From an uncultured Pedobacter sp. (GTDB taxonomy: Bacteria > Bacteroidota > Bacteroidia > Sphingobacteriales > Sphingobacteriaceae), in the NCBI RefSeq assembly GCF_946479715.1, contig NZ_CAMLHF010000275.1:1-5582 (forward strand): 5,582 nucleotides of DNA, in the 5' to 3' direction. The notes under the pieces are model-generated. The model had not been told where the DNA came from, made no database searches, and saw only the letters and a program-made list of their open reading frames with translations. Both the position numbers and the translations under genes were made by a program. Shown piece by piece: positions 1 to 4,819 of this stretch (its first letter is position 1; every line of letters starts with the position of its first letter).

Positions 1-398
1 ATGGTGTCGTTTACGTGTTTTTGAAGGTATAAGGGCTGAGGGCCTGATCTGCCTCCTCTGCGACCTTTAGGGCGTCTGTTTTGCTTGCCGATAAATACGT
101 TTACAGAATCGTGTAAAAGTAACTCCGTTAAATCGGCTGTTGGTGGTGTGCTTAGTATTTGTCCTTCGAAACCCAACCGAACCAGTGTTGGCAGGTTACC
201 GGAATGGTCTATATGGGCATGGGTTAGGATAACTACATCTATAGAAGCTGGATCGAAAGGGAAATATTGGTTTTCTTCCTGAAAGGTTTCTTTTTCGTAG
301 TCGAGCCCACAATCAATTAATATATTGTAATTTTCTAATTGTAAAAGGTGCATGCTTCCGGTTACCTGTTTAGCTGCTCCCCAAATGGTCAATTTCAT
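1..398 (-). CDS. MBL-fold metallo-hydrolase, RNA-exonuclease/CPSF73-like (3' end cut by window)
   Basis: The first 132 codons of a metallo-beta-lactamase-fold protein are readable on the minus strand; the gene continues past the left edge. The N-terminus (MKLTIWGAAKQVTGS) is the usual opening of the group that includes CPSF73/Ysh1-like and RNase J-like RNA-processing nucleases. The strand ILIDCG (residues 26-31) precedes the zinc-binding motif THAHIDHSG (59-67), with H60, H62, D64 and H65 as expected metal ligands. The segment STPPTADLTELLLHDS (83-98) matches the usual stretch after motif 2. Residues 107-119 form an unusual Arg/Gly-rich basic patch. Known members with a beta-CASP domain run to roughly 450 residues; that domain and the later ligands lie outside the window. 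The start at 398 has no Shine-Dalgarno sequence, which is normal here. The gene lies 60 bp downstream of the SDR gene on the same strand with no terminator between, so co-transcription is likely. The fold is secure; RNA as substrate is a family-based inference. Confidence 0.88.
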   Translation of the reverse strand, partial: MKLTIWGAAKQVTGSMHLLQLENYNILIDCGLDYEKETFQEENQYFPFDPASIDVVILTHAHIDHSGNLPTLVRLGFEGQILSTPPTADLTELLLHDSVNVFIGKQNRRPKGRRGGRSGPQPLYLQKHVNDT

Positions 399-458
399 AT
401 TTTTTGGTTATCCTAATAAGGGCAAGATATCATTTTAACAGTTAAGCATAAACTAAAA

Positions 459-1283
459 TTATAATTTACCTTTTTGTAACCACTGTACCCAATTGGTTAT
501 CTGGTAATTATATTTTAATACTGTTGATGATTGATTGGAGTTAATTATTTTCCAGGTGGTAAGTTCGTTTATAAATGTTGGTGGCACCAGCCCCGAGTTA
601 ATGGTTGCCTGTGTATAAAATGCTTGTTTTTGCGGATGGTGAGGGGTGCAGGCATTAAATGTGTGCCCGAAAGTTTCAGTTTCTATGATGTGTGTGCTGA
701 TGCCAACGCAATCTTTTAAGTGAATGAGATTTATTGGGGATTGCCCGTTTGGGGAATTTACTTTACCAGCGAAGAACCTGCCCGGATCGCGACCGGGACC
801 AATGAGTCCGCCAAACCTGAGTATTGTTGTTTGGAAAGCTTGTTGGTTTTTAAGAATGGCTTCTGCTTGTTTCATTGCTTTACCGGATGGGGTATCGGGA
901 TCTGGTTCGTCAGTTTCTGATAATTCGGTATTGCGATCGCCATATACTGAGGTAGAGCTTATAAATAGTACATTTTTGACGGTGTTGTTGTTTGCTGCCT
1001 TGCAGATTTTGGTTATTTTATCTGGAAAGCTGGCTTGTTCAGCACTGCTTCTTTTGGGCGGGATACAGATAACCAATGTGTGGCTGTTGAAGAATGCAGG
1101 GTCGTAGTTAATGCTTTGCTCGTTAAAGTTTACCAGATAGGGGGCTATTCCTTCTGTTTGAAGAATGGGTAGTTTATCGGTACTGGTTGTTGAGCCTTTT
1201 ACTTTGTAGCCTTTGGTGAGTAGGTGTTTTGCTAATTCTAAGCCATACCAGCCACATCCTAGTATGCTGATTGTTTTTTGCAT
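459..1283 (-). CDS. SDR-family NAD(P)-binding protein (NAD-dependent epimerase/dehydratase type, YeeZ-like)
   Basis: This 274-residue protein has an N-terminal Rossmann fold. The glycine-rich dinucleotide loop is GCGWYG (residues 9-14), a GxGxxG motif, followed by a second strand ending in GSTTS (30-34). A strand with the serine-rich motif FISSTSVYGD (107-116) corresponds to the catalytic-serine region of extended SDRs. LRFGGLIGPGRDP (155-167) and the INLIHLKD segment (184-191) are typical of the epimerase/dehydratase family. The usual catalytic YxxxK is not obvious: where it is expected the protein reads SGKAMKQAE (133-141), so the tyrosine seems replaced. YeeZ-like relatives also begin GCGWLG and have been annotated as dehydrogenases or epimerases without a firm substrate. 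The protein is short for an epimerase (about 310-340 residues), as is usual for this subgroup. It probably shares a transcript with the downstream MBL gene. Oxidoreductase fold is well supported; the reaction is unknown. Confidence 0.88.
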   Translation of the reverse strand: MQKTISILGCGWYGLELAKHLLTKGYKVKGSTTSTDKLPILQTEGIAPYLVNFNEQSINYDPAFFNSHTLVICIPPKRSSAEQASFPDKITKICKAANNNTVKNVLFISSTSVYGDRNTELSETDEPDPDTPSGKAMKQAEAILKNQQAFQTTILRFGGLIGPGRDPGRFFAGKVNSPNGQSPINLIHLKDCVGISTHIIETETFGHTFNACTPHHPQKQAFYTQATINSGLVPPTFINELTTWKIINSNQSSTVLKYNYQITNWVQWLQKGKL

Positions 1284-1318
1284 GTGTTTTATCGAGAGGG
1301 GTTTTGAATGGCTAGTCA

Positions 1319-1347
1319 GGGATCCCGAAATAAATTCAGGATGACGA
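1319..1347. repeat. short interspersed palindromic element
   Basis: The arms ATCCCGAA (1322-1329) and TTCAGGAT (1335-1342) form an inverted repeat around a 5-nt AT loop, with one C/A mismatch on the plus strand that becomes a G-U wobble in RNA from the minus strand. With its flanks (GGG before, GACG after) it resembles a TCATCCTGAA/TTCAGGATC palindrome that I recall as dispersed in intergenic regions of many bacterial genomes, including Bacteroidota. That recollection was not checked by search. It lies in the leader of the SDR gene, where the minus-strand transcript could form the hairpin. There is no T-run, so it is unlikely to be a simple terminator. Confidence 0.55.
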
Positions 1348-1373
1348 GTGTGTTATTAACGAGTGTATTATTA
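1344..1373. repeat. 15-bp tandem direct repeat, two copies
   Basis: ACGAGTGTGTTATTA (1344-1358) is followed immediately by ACGAGTGTATTATTA (1359-1373), matching at 14 of 15 positions. It abuts and slightly overlaps the palindromic element on its left. It could be a slippage duplication or a pair of protein-binding sites upstream of the SDR gene; nothing in the sequence decides which. Confidence 0.6.
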
Positions 1374-1394
1374 CTGTACTATTTTATGTTAAAA

Positions 1395-1437
1395 GAAAAA
1401 AGCCTGATCAGGTTTTATGATACAGGCTCTTTTTTGA
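1395..1437 (-). terminator. Rho-independent terminator of the cold-shock gene
   Basis: Read on the minus strand just past the csp stop codon, AGCCTG (1428-1423) pairs with CAGGCT (1406-1401), and the transcript then runs into six T's. A G-U pair and the A/T runs on both sides lengthen the stem. On the plus strand the same hairpin is also followed by T's (1430-1435), so it could act in both directions. The loop of about 16 nt is large, and the inner palindrome CCTGATCAGG (1403-1412) overlaps one arm and could compete with the main stem. Confidence 0.8.
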
Positions 1438-1451
1438 TTGAAAGAGGATAA

Positions 1452-1658
1452 TTAAAGAACTTTTACATTCTGAGCCTCTGGGCCTTTTTTTCCTTCGTTC
1501 AATTCGAATTCTACACTGTCACCTTCATTTAGCTCTCTGAATGAATCTCCTGCTATTGCAGAAAAATGTACGAAAATATCTTTTCCTCCATCTTCTGGAG
1601 TTATAAATCCAAATCCTTTGGCAGAATTAAACCATTTAACTTTTCCTGTTGTACGCAT
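1452..1658 (-). CDS. cold-shock domain protein (CspA family)
   Basis: This 68-residue protein is a complete cold-shock domain with almost nothing added. It has the opening [15 protein letters not shown] (5-19) with RNP1 as KGFGFI (14-19), and RNP2 as DIFVHF (27-32). Aromatic residues W9, F10, F16, F18, F29, H31 and F32 would form the nucleic-acid-stacking face. The C-terminal half ([20 protein letters not shown], then EAQNVKVL) matches the standard fifth-strand end. Family members bind single-stranded RNA and DNA in the cytoplasm and act as RNA chaperones; some are cold-induced while others are constitutive, and sequence alone does not tell which applies here. The start at 1658 fits the family length exactly. 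The gene has its own terminator, suggesting a single-gene transcript. The upstream 136-bp region is shared with a divergent gene and contains palindromes. Confidence 0.97.
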   Translation of the reverse strand: MRTTGKVKWFNSAKGFGFITPEDGGKDIFVHFSAIAGDSFRELNEGDSVEFELNEGKKGPEAQNVKVL

Positions 1659-1679
1659 AGTATTAATGTTATTTCGATG

Positions 1680-1710
1680 TGAAAGTAATCAATTGAATAT
1701 TAAAATCAAA
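1680..1710 (-). promoter_or_regulatory. possible Bacteroidota-type promoter for the cold-shock gene
   Basis: On the minus strand a TTTG (1710-1707) is followed after 19 nt by TACTTTCA (1687-1680), about 20 bp before the start codon. The Bacteroidota consensus is TTTG, 19-21 nt, then TAnnTTTG. The -33 box and spacing fit, but only four of the six defined bases of the -7 box match, so this is tentative. In such AT-rich DNA a chance match is quite possible. Confidence 0.25.
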
Positions 1711-1744
1711 ATGTTGCATTTGGAGTTGCTTTGTTGAATTTTTG

Positions 1745-1766
1745 AAACTTAAAAGTTCAACTTTTG
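1745..1766. repeat. overlapping palindromes in the divergent intergenic region
   Basis: Two inverted repeats share bases. AACTT-AA-AAGTT lies at 1746-1757, and AAAAGTT-C-AACTTTT at 1751-1765 has perfect 7-bp arms around a single central base. The pair sits between the divergent cold-shock gene and the small acidic protein gene, upstream of both. It could be an operator bound by a dimeric regulator or an mRNA structure in a long csp leader. A partial third copy of the half-site (GAACTTTTA) occurs near 1788, just before the start of the plus-strand gene. Confidence 0.4.
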
Positions 1767-1794
1767 TTATATCTAATGACTTAAATGAACTTTT

Positions 1795-2013
1795 ATGGGT
1801 GCGAAAATGAAAAAGAAGGCTGATCTGAAAGCGAAGAAAAATAATTTGGACGATGATAATTTAGGGTTAGATGCTGACCATTCATCAGACCCACCATCTT
1901 TAATGACAAGATTAGACGACGATAATGACCGGATTTCAGGAAATAGGGACGGGGAAAATGATGTTGATGAAAATTATAGTAGCGTAGTTTACAGTCCGTT
2001 AGATGATAAATAA
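1795..2013 (+). CDS. small charge-polarised hypothetical protein
   Basis: The gene encodes 72 residues that I do not recognise. The first 16 residues carry seven lysines, while residues 17-72 carry 17 Asp/Glu against four Lys/Arg. The motif LDDDN occurs twice (18-22 and 40-44), mirrored in the DNA by TTGGACGATGATAAT (1846-1860) and TTAGACGACGATAAT (1912-1926), 13 of 15 bases alike and 66 bp apart. There is no signal peptide, membrane segment or cysteine, and the composition predicts disorder. The start could instead be the ATG at 1807 (MKKKADLK), and neither has a clear ribosome binding site. It is divergent from csp and 53 bp ahead of a lipoprotein gene on the same strand. The opposite strand is also open here, so coding status is likely but not proven. 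Confidence 0.6.
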   Translation: MGAKMKKKADLKAKKNNLDDDNLGLDADHSSDPPSLMTRLDDDNDRISGNRDGENDVDENYSSVVYSPLDDK

Positions 2014-2066
2014 CGTTTTTGGCACCATTTTCTCTAGATGTGGGTAGTAAACTAAATTTTATAGTC

Positions 2067-2540
2067 ATGAAATATTTATTTTCAATAGTAATAGCAGGAA
2101 CAATGTTATTATCGGCGTGCTCGAATAACAATGAAAAGGAACAAGCGCTAATTAAGCAACAGGCAATTGCCGCAGTAAAGGATAGCTTGAAACTAGATAG
2201 CTTTAAAAAAGCAGAAGTAAAAAAACAAGAGGATGCAAAAATTGCTGCTCAGGTAAAAGAAGAAAAAAGAACTTTATTATTAGCTGAAAGAAATGAAGCT
2301 GCTTCTCAATCTTCAGGAAACCGGAATTATGAAGAGCCAGCTGCTGCCAAGAAAAAAGGATGGAGTGAAGCTGCAAAAGGTACCGCAATTGGTGCCGGAG
2401 CAGGAGCATTAGGTGGTGCGCTTATCGATAAGAAAAAAGGAAGAGGTGCCATTATTGGTGGTGTTGTTGGTGCGGGTGCAGGATATTTAATTGGAAGGGA
2501 TAAAGATAGAAAATCTGGAAGAGTACAACCTAAAAACTAG
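2067..2540 (+). CDS. lipoprotein with C-terminal glycine-zipper domain
   Basis: The product is 157 residues from the ATG at 2067; an in-frame ATG at 2019 would add 16 residues ahead of a perfect signal peptide, so 2067 is preferred. Residues 1-18 are a lipoprotein signal (MKYLF, hydrophobic core, LLSAC) with C18 as the lipidated residue. Residues 23-79 are rich in Lys, Glu, Gln and Ala and probably form a long helix or coiled coil. After a short Ser/Asn/Pro-containing linker, WSEAAKGTAIGAGAGALGG (99-117) and GAIIGGVVGAGAGYLIG (127-143) form two glycine-zipper hairpins of the YMGG-like family, separated by a lysine-rich turn. Glycine zippers pack into or against membranes. The protein is likely anchored in a membrane facing the periplasm, with its exact role unknown. 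It is followed by a strong terminator and appears to end its transcript. Confidence 0.9.
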   Translation: MKYLFSIVIAGTMLLSACSNNNEKEQALIKQQAIAAVKDSLKLDSFKKAEVKKQEDAKIAAQVKEEKRTLLLAERNEAASQSSGNRNYEEPAAAKKKGWSEAAKGTAIGAGAGALGGALIDKKKGRGAIIGGVVGAGAGYLIGRDKDRKSGRVQPKN

Positions 2541-2568
2541 TATAGGTTAAGATTTTATTATCTGTTTT

Positions 2569-2606
2569 AAAAAAACGGCTGTTATTTATATAACAGCCGT
2601 TTTTTT
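2569..2606 (+). terminator. strong bidirectional Rho-independent terminator
   Basis: The arms CGGCTGTTAT (2576-2585) and ATAACAGCCG (2590-2599) are perfectly complementary around a 4-nt loop. They are flanked by seven A's on the left and seven T's on the right that can extend the stem to 17 bp. It lies 28 bp after the glycine-zipper lipoprotein stop codon. The A-tract makes it functional in principle in the reverse direction too, although no minus-strand gene lies to its right here. Confidence 0.95.
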
Positions 2607-2835
2607 ATGTTCTAATTTTCGTGGTATTTGTTTTTAATTAATGACTGTGGAATATATTCTACAATAAGGGTGTTTTTGATTTGATTTATACTGTGTATAC
2701 AAATATGTGTAATTAGTGTGAAACTTCTTTTTAGTGTGTATAACCCTCAAAAACACCTATTAAACACTGATTTTGATATGGAAAATTATTGCTGGCTTGA
2801 TTTTTTCAATTACGTTATTAAAAACAGTAAAAAAA
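2607..2835. other. AT-rich intergenic region without a convincing gene
   Basis: About 230 bp between the terminator and the next lipoprotein start. I see no RNA gene and no full TTTG/TAnnTTTG promoter. It holds the small palindrome TATAC-TGT-GTATA (2687-2699) and a directly repeated octamer TTAGTGTG (2713-2720 and 2731-2738, 18 bp apart). A TGATTTTG at about 2769-2776 resembles the -7 box in five of six positions, but no -33 box stands at the right distance. Two overlapping reading frames open here (from 2718 and from 2773), but neither start looks like a real N-terminus. Confidence 0.5.
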
Positions 2836-3204
2836 ATGAAGCTTTACATCGGTTTATTAGCATTAATTTTCATCTCTTTGAGCAGCTGCACGAAAAATTC
2901 AACATTTAGCAATCCCGAAATAGCTATAAGTAAAGAAGGGATACTGAGAATTGAATGTGAGAACTGTGATGTGAATTATCACATTAATAACAAGGACTTT
3001 AATGTTAGTGTTTCTGATGGAAGTAATGATATCCCATTTTATTATACAAGTGACTTTAAATTAAAAACAGAAGTAGTATCAAAAGCAGATCAAAATATAA
3101 GAGTGCTGGTTATTGATTCTTTTGGACGTATAGTTTCAAATGAATTGAGTACGAGAGAAAAAGGGGAAATTAGTAAAATGGAATTTGCTATTAAAATAAA
3201 GTAA
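2836..3204 (+). CDS. small lipoprotein of unknown function
   Basis: The product is 122 residues from the ATG at 2836. A start at 2773 in the same frame would place 21 extra, partly hydrophobic residues before a perfect lipoprotein signal, so 2836 is chosen. The signal is MKLY, a hydrophobic core, then SLSSC, with C18 as the lipidated residue. The mature part is about 105 residues, polar and beta-rich in appearance, with a CENC motif (41-44) whose two cysteines could form a disulfide or bind metal. The stretch IRVLVIDSFGRIVSN (around residues 88-102) looks like paired beta-strands. I do not recognise the family. It is 71 bp before the receiver gene on the same strand with no terminator between, so it could belong to the same transcript, though a promoter in the gap is equally possible. 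Confidence 0.8.
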   Translation: MKLYIGLLALIFISLSSCTKNSTFSNPEIAISKEGILRIECENCDVNYHINNKDFNVSVSDGSNDIPFYYTSDFKLKTEVVSKADQNIRVLVIDSFGRIVSNELSTREKGEISKMEFAIKIK

Positions 3205-3261
3205 CAGGAAGGCGTAGAAATTGGAAAGTGATTGTAAGATAATTAACTAAGGATTTTAAGA

Positions 3262-3267
3262 AAGGAG
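3262..3267 (+). promoter_or_regulatory. Shine-Dalgarno sequence of the receiver gene
   Basis: AAGGAG stands 8 nt before the ATG at 3276. It is the only textbook ribosome binding site seen in the window and fixes the start of the receiver protein. The other genes lack one, as is common in Bacteroidota. Confidence 0.75.
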
Positions 3268-3275
3268 ACAAGATT

Positions 3276-3659
3276 ATGGAAAGTAATACAACTACTAAAA
3301 AACAGATACTGGTTGTTGATGATGAGCTAAGTATTCTTAGACTATTGACATTTATATTGTCTGCCGACTATGATCTTGTAATTAAGAAGAGTGGTATAGA
3401 GGCGATAAGCTGGTTAGAGGAGGGGAACGATCCGAATTTAATTATATCTGACTTGATGATGCCTTACTTTGATGGCAGCACCTTGATTAGAAATCTGAAA
3501 ATTAGTGGCCTTTATAGAGACACTCCTGTTATTTTGTTATCGGGCGCGGAAGATTTAGAAGATAAGGTGAAAAAGATGCCTTTTAAAATAGATAGCTACC
3601 TTGAGAAACCATTTAATCCTGCTGTTTTAAAATCGAAAATAGCACAATTAATAAACTAA
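3276..3659 (+). CDS. single-domain response regulator (receiver/CheY-like)
   Basis: The 127-residue protein is a receiver domain with no output domain. All key positions are present: the acidic pair D15-D16 after ILVV (metal binding), the phospho-accepting D59 in LIISDLMMP (55-63), S89 in VILLSG (85-90), the aromatic switch Y108, and K111 in LEKPF (109-113). It should therefore be phosphorylatable by a histidine kinase, which is not in the window. Without a DNA-binding domain it must act through protein contacts. It starts the closely spaced run of exopolysaccharide genes, 32 bp before a sugar transferase that itself carries a receiver-like domain, which makes that protein the obvious candidate partner (inference). 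It has the window's best ribosome binding site, consistent with higher translation than its neighbours. Confidence 0.95.
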   Translation: MESNTTTKKQILVVDDELSILRLLTFILSADYDLVIKKSGIEAISWLEEGNDPNLIISDLMMPYFDGSTLIRNLKISGLYRDTPVILLSGAEDLEDKVKKMPFKIDSYLEKPFNPAVLKSKIAQLIN

Positions 3660-3691
3660 ATTCAAATAACCGAAGCCAAACCAACTAGAAT

Positions 3692-4768
3692 ATGACATCC
3701 TCAACCATCGAATTTCATAAAGTAAGTGCCAAAATCGTATATTTTGGTAAACTACTGAAAGAAGTGATATCTGAAGAACTTGACGGCGATATCACATACC
3801 TTGAAGACCCTGCTGATTTTAAAAGGTATTTAGATAATCAATCTTTTTTAAGCGTTCCGGATATTGTTCTGATAGAAGTTGATGAAAACAACCAATGCTT
3901 TGATCAGGTGAAATACATAAAAAAGAACCCTTTGCTACAAGGACTTATTATTGTATTGCTTGGTGTTAAAGAAGATAAAGCCTGGAGAAAAAAAGCTTTA
4001 GAATTAAAGGTTAATGACTATTACACTTACCCTTTCCCATATGAGGATTTCTGTGAGCGCCTGAACTTTTTGGTGAAATTTAAGTTGATTAAACCAAAGT
4101 TGATGGACATTGCCCAGCAAATGGAAGTGGAATATAAGATTCCAAGAACAAAAAGGGTATTTGACATCCTTGCATCAGGATTTGCTTTACTGTGTTTATC
4201 GCCATTGTTTATAATTGTGGCAATACTGATAAGACTGGAATCGAAAGGCAAAATTGTATATAAGAGCAAAAGGGTTGGTGCAGGATATAAAATCTTTGAC
4301 TTTTATAAGTTCAGGTCTATGAGAAGCGACGCTGATAAAATGCTTGCTTCGATGGCTAGCCTTAATCAATACACCAGTTCTGAGGAAAATAAAGATAATA
4401 AATCGGCCTTTGTTAAATTTAAAAATGATCCTAGAATAACTAAAGTGGGATCTTTCTTGAGGAAAACAAGTATTGATGAGTTACCTCAGCTGATAAATGT
4501 ACTGATCGGCGATATGTCGTTAGTAGGCAACAGGCCATTGCCATTGTATGAAGCTGAACAATTGACTACAAACGAATGGTCGACCAGATTCCTGGGCCCT
4601 GCCGGATTAACCGGATTATGGCAAATCAGTAAAAGAGGTCAGGATGATATGTCGGAACGTGAGCGTAAGGAGCTGGATAATTATTATGCTTCGAACTATT
4701 CCATTTTCCTTGATATGAAAATTATCCTTAAAACAATACCTGCATTGATCCAAAAGGAGAATGTTTAA
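3692..4768 (+). CDS. sugar transferase (polyprenyl-phosphate phosphoglycosyltransferase) with N-terminal pseudo-receiver domain
   Basis: The 358-residue protein has two parts. Residues 150-358 are a bacterial sugar transferase domain (WcaJ/PglC-type monotopic PGT), which moves a sugar phosphate from a nucleotide sugar to undecaprenyl phosphate at the inner membrane, the first step of a surface polysaccharide. Visible motifs are KRVFDI (154-159), a re-entrant helix with a Ser-Pro kink (S170-P171), KRVG (193-196), FYKFRSM (204-210), the catalytic Asp-Glu pair D262-E263 in TSIDELPQL, then MSLVGNRP (275-282) and PAGLTGLWQ (303-311). Many relatives have GPRP where this has GNRP. Residues 13-130 have a receiver-like pattern: PDIVLIEV (56-63), IIVLLG (86-91), DYYTYPF (109-115). 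It lacks the acidic pair, has E62 at the phospho-acceptor position, G91 for Ser/Thr and Y113 for Lys. It replaces the long N-terminal membrane region of WcaJ. The gene sits between the receiver and TolC-like genes. Domain assignment of the C-terminus is firm; the pseudo-receiver reading is strong inference. Confidence 0.93.
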   Translation: MTSSTIEFHKVSAKIVYFGKLLKEVISEELDGDITYLEDPADFKRYLDNQSFLSVPDIVLIEVDENNQCFDQVKYIKKNPLLQGLIIVLLGVKEDKAWRKKALELKVNDYYTYPFPYEDFCERLNFLVKFKLIKPKLMDIAQQMEVEYKIPRTKRVFDILASGFALLCLSPLFIIVAILIRLESKGKIVYKSKRVGAGYKIFDFYKFRSMRSDADKMLASMASLNQYTSSEENKDNKSAFVKFKNDPRITKVGSFLRKTSIDELPQLINVLIGDMSLVGNRPLPLYEAEQLTTNEWSTRFLGPAGLTGLWQISKRGQDDMSERERKELDNYYASNYSIFLDMKIILKTIPALIQKENV

Positions 4769-4819
4769 TTCTCTATAATTTTTTAAATCATCTAATATTA
4801 ACTACAAAATATAAATTAA

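Noticed and set aside
85..282. 65-codon plus-strand frame near the left edge
   Set aside because: It is antisense to the MBL-fold gene, whose metal-binding motif is read clearly on the minus strand.
724..1107. 127-codon open frame on the plus strand opposite the SDR gene
   Set aside because: It lies entirely within the well-supported SDR gene on the other strand and its product resembles no protein family; it is a shadow.
2019..2066. 16-residue extension of the glycine-zipper lipoprotein
   Set aside because: It would bury a typical 18-residue lipoprotein signal; the internal ATG at 2067 fits.
1793..2131. 112-codon minus-strand frame opposite the small acidic protein and lipoprotein start
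   Set aside because: Its product has a composition typical of a shadow frame and it covers a clear lipoprotein signal peptide on the plus strand; it remains the main reason for caution about the small protein.
2773..2835. 21-residue N-terminal extension of the small lipoprotein
   Set aside because: A lipoprotein signal must start near the mature N-terminus; the ATG at 2836 gives an exact signal length.
2718..2909. 63-codon plus-strand frame overlapping the small lipoprotein
   Set aside because: It overlaps the lipobox-bearing frame and has no signal or domain.
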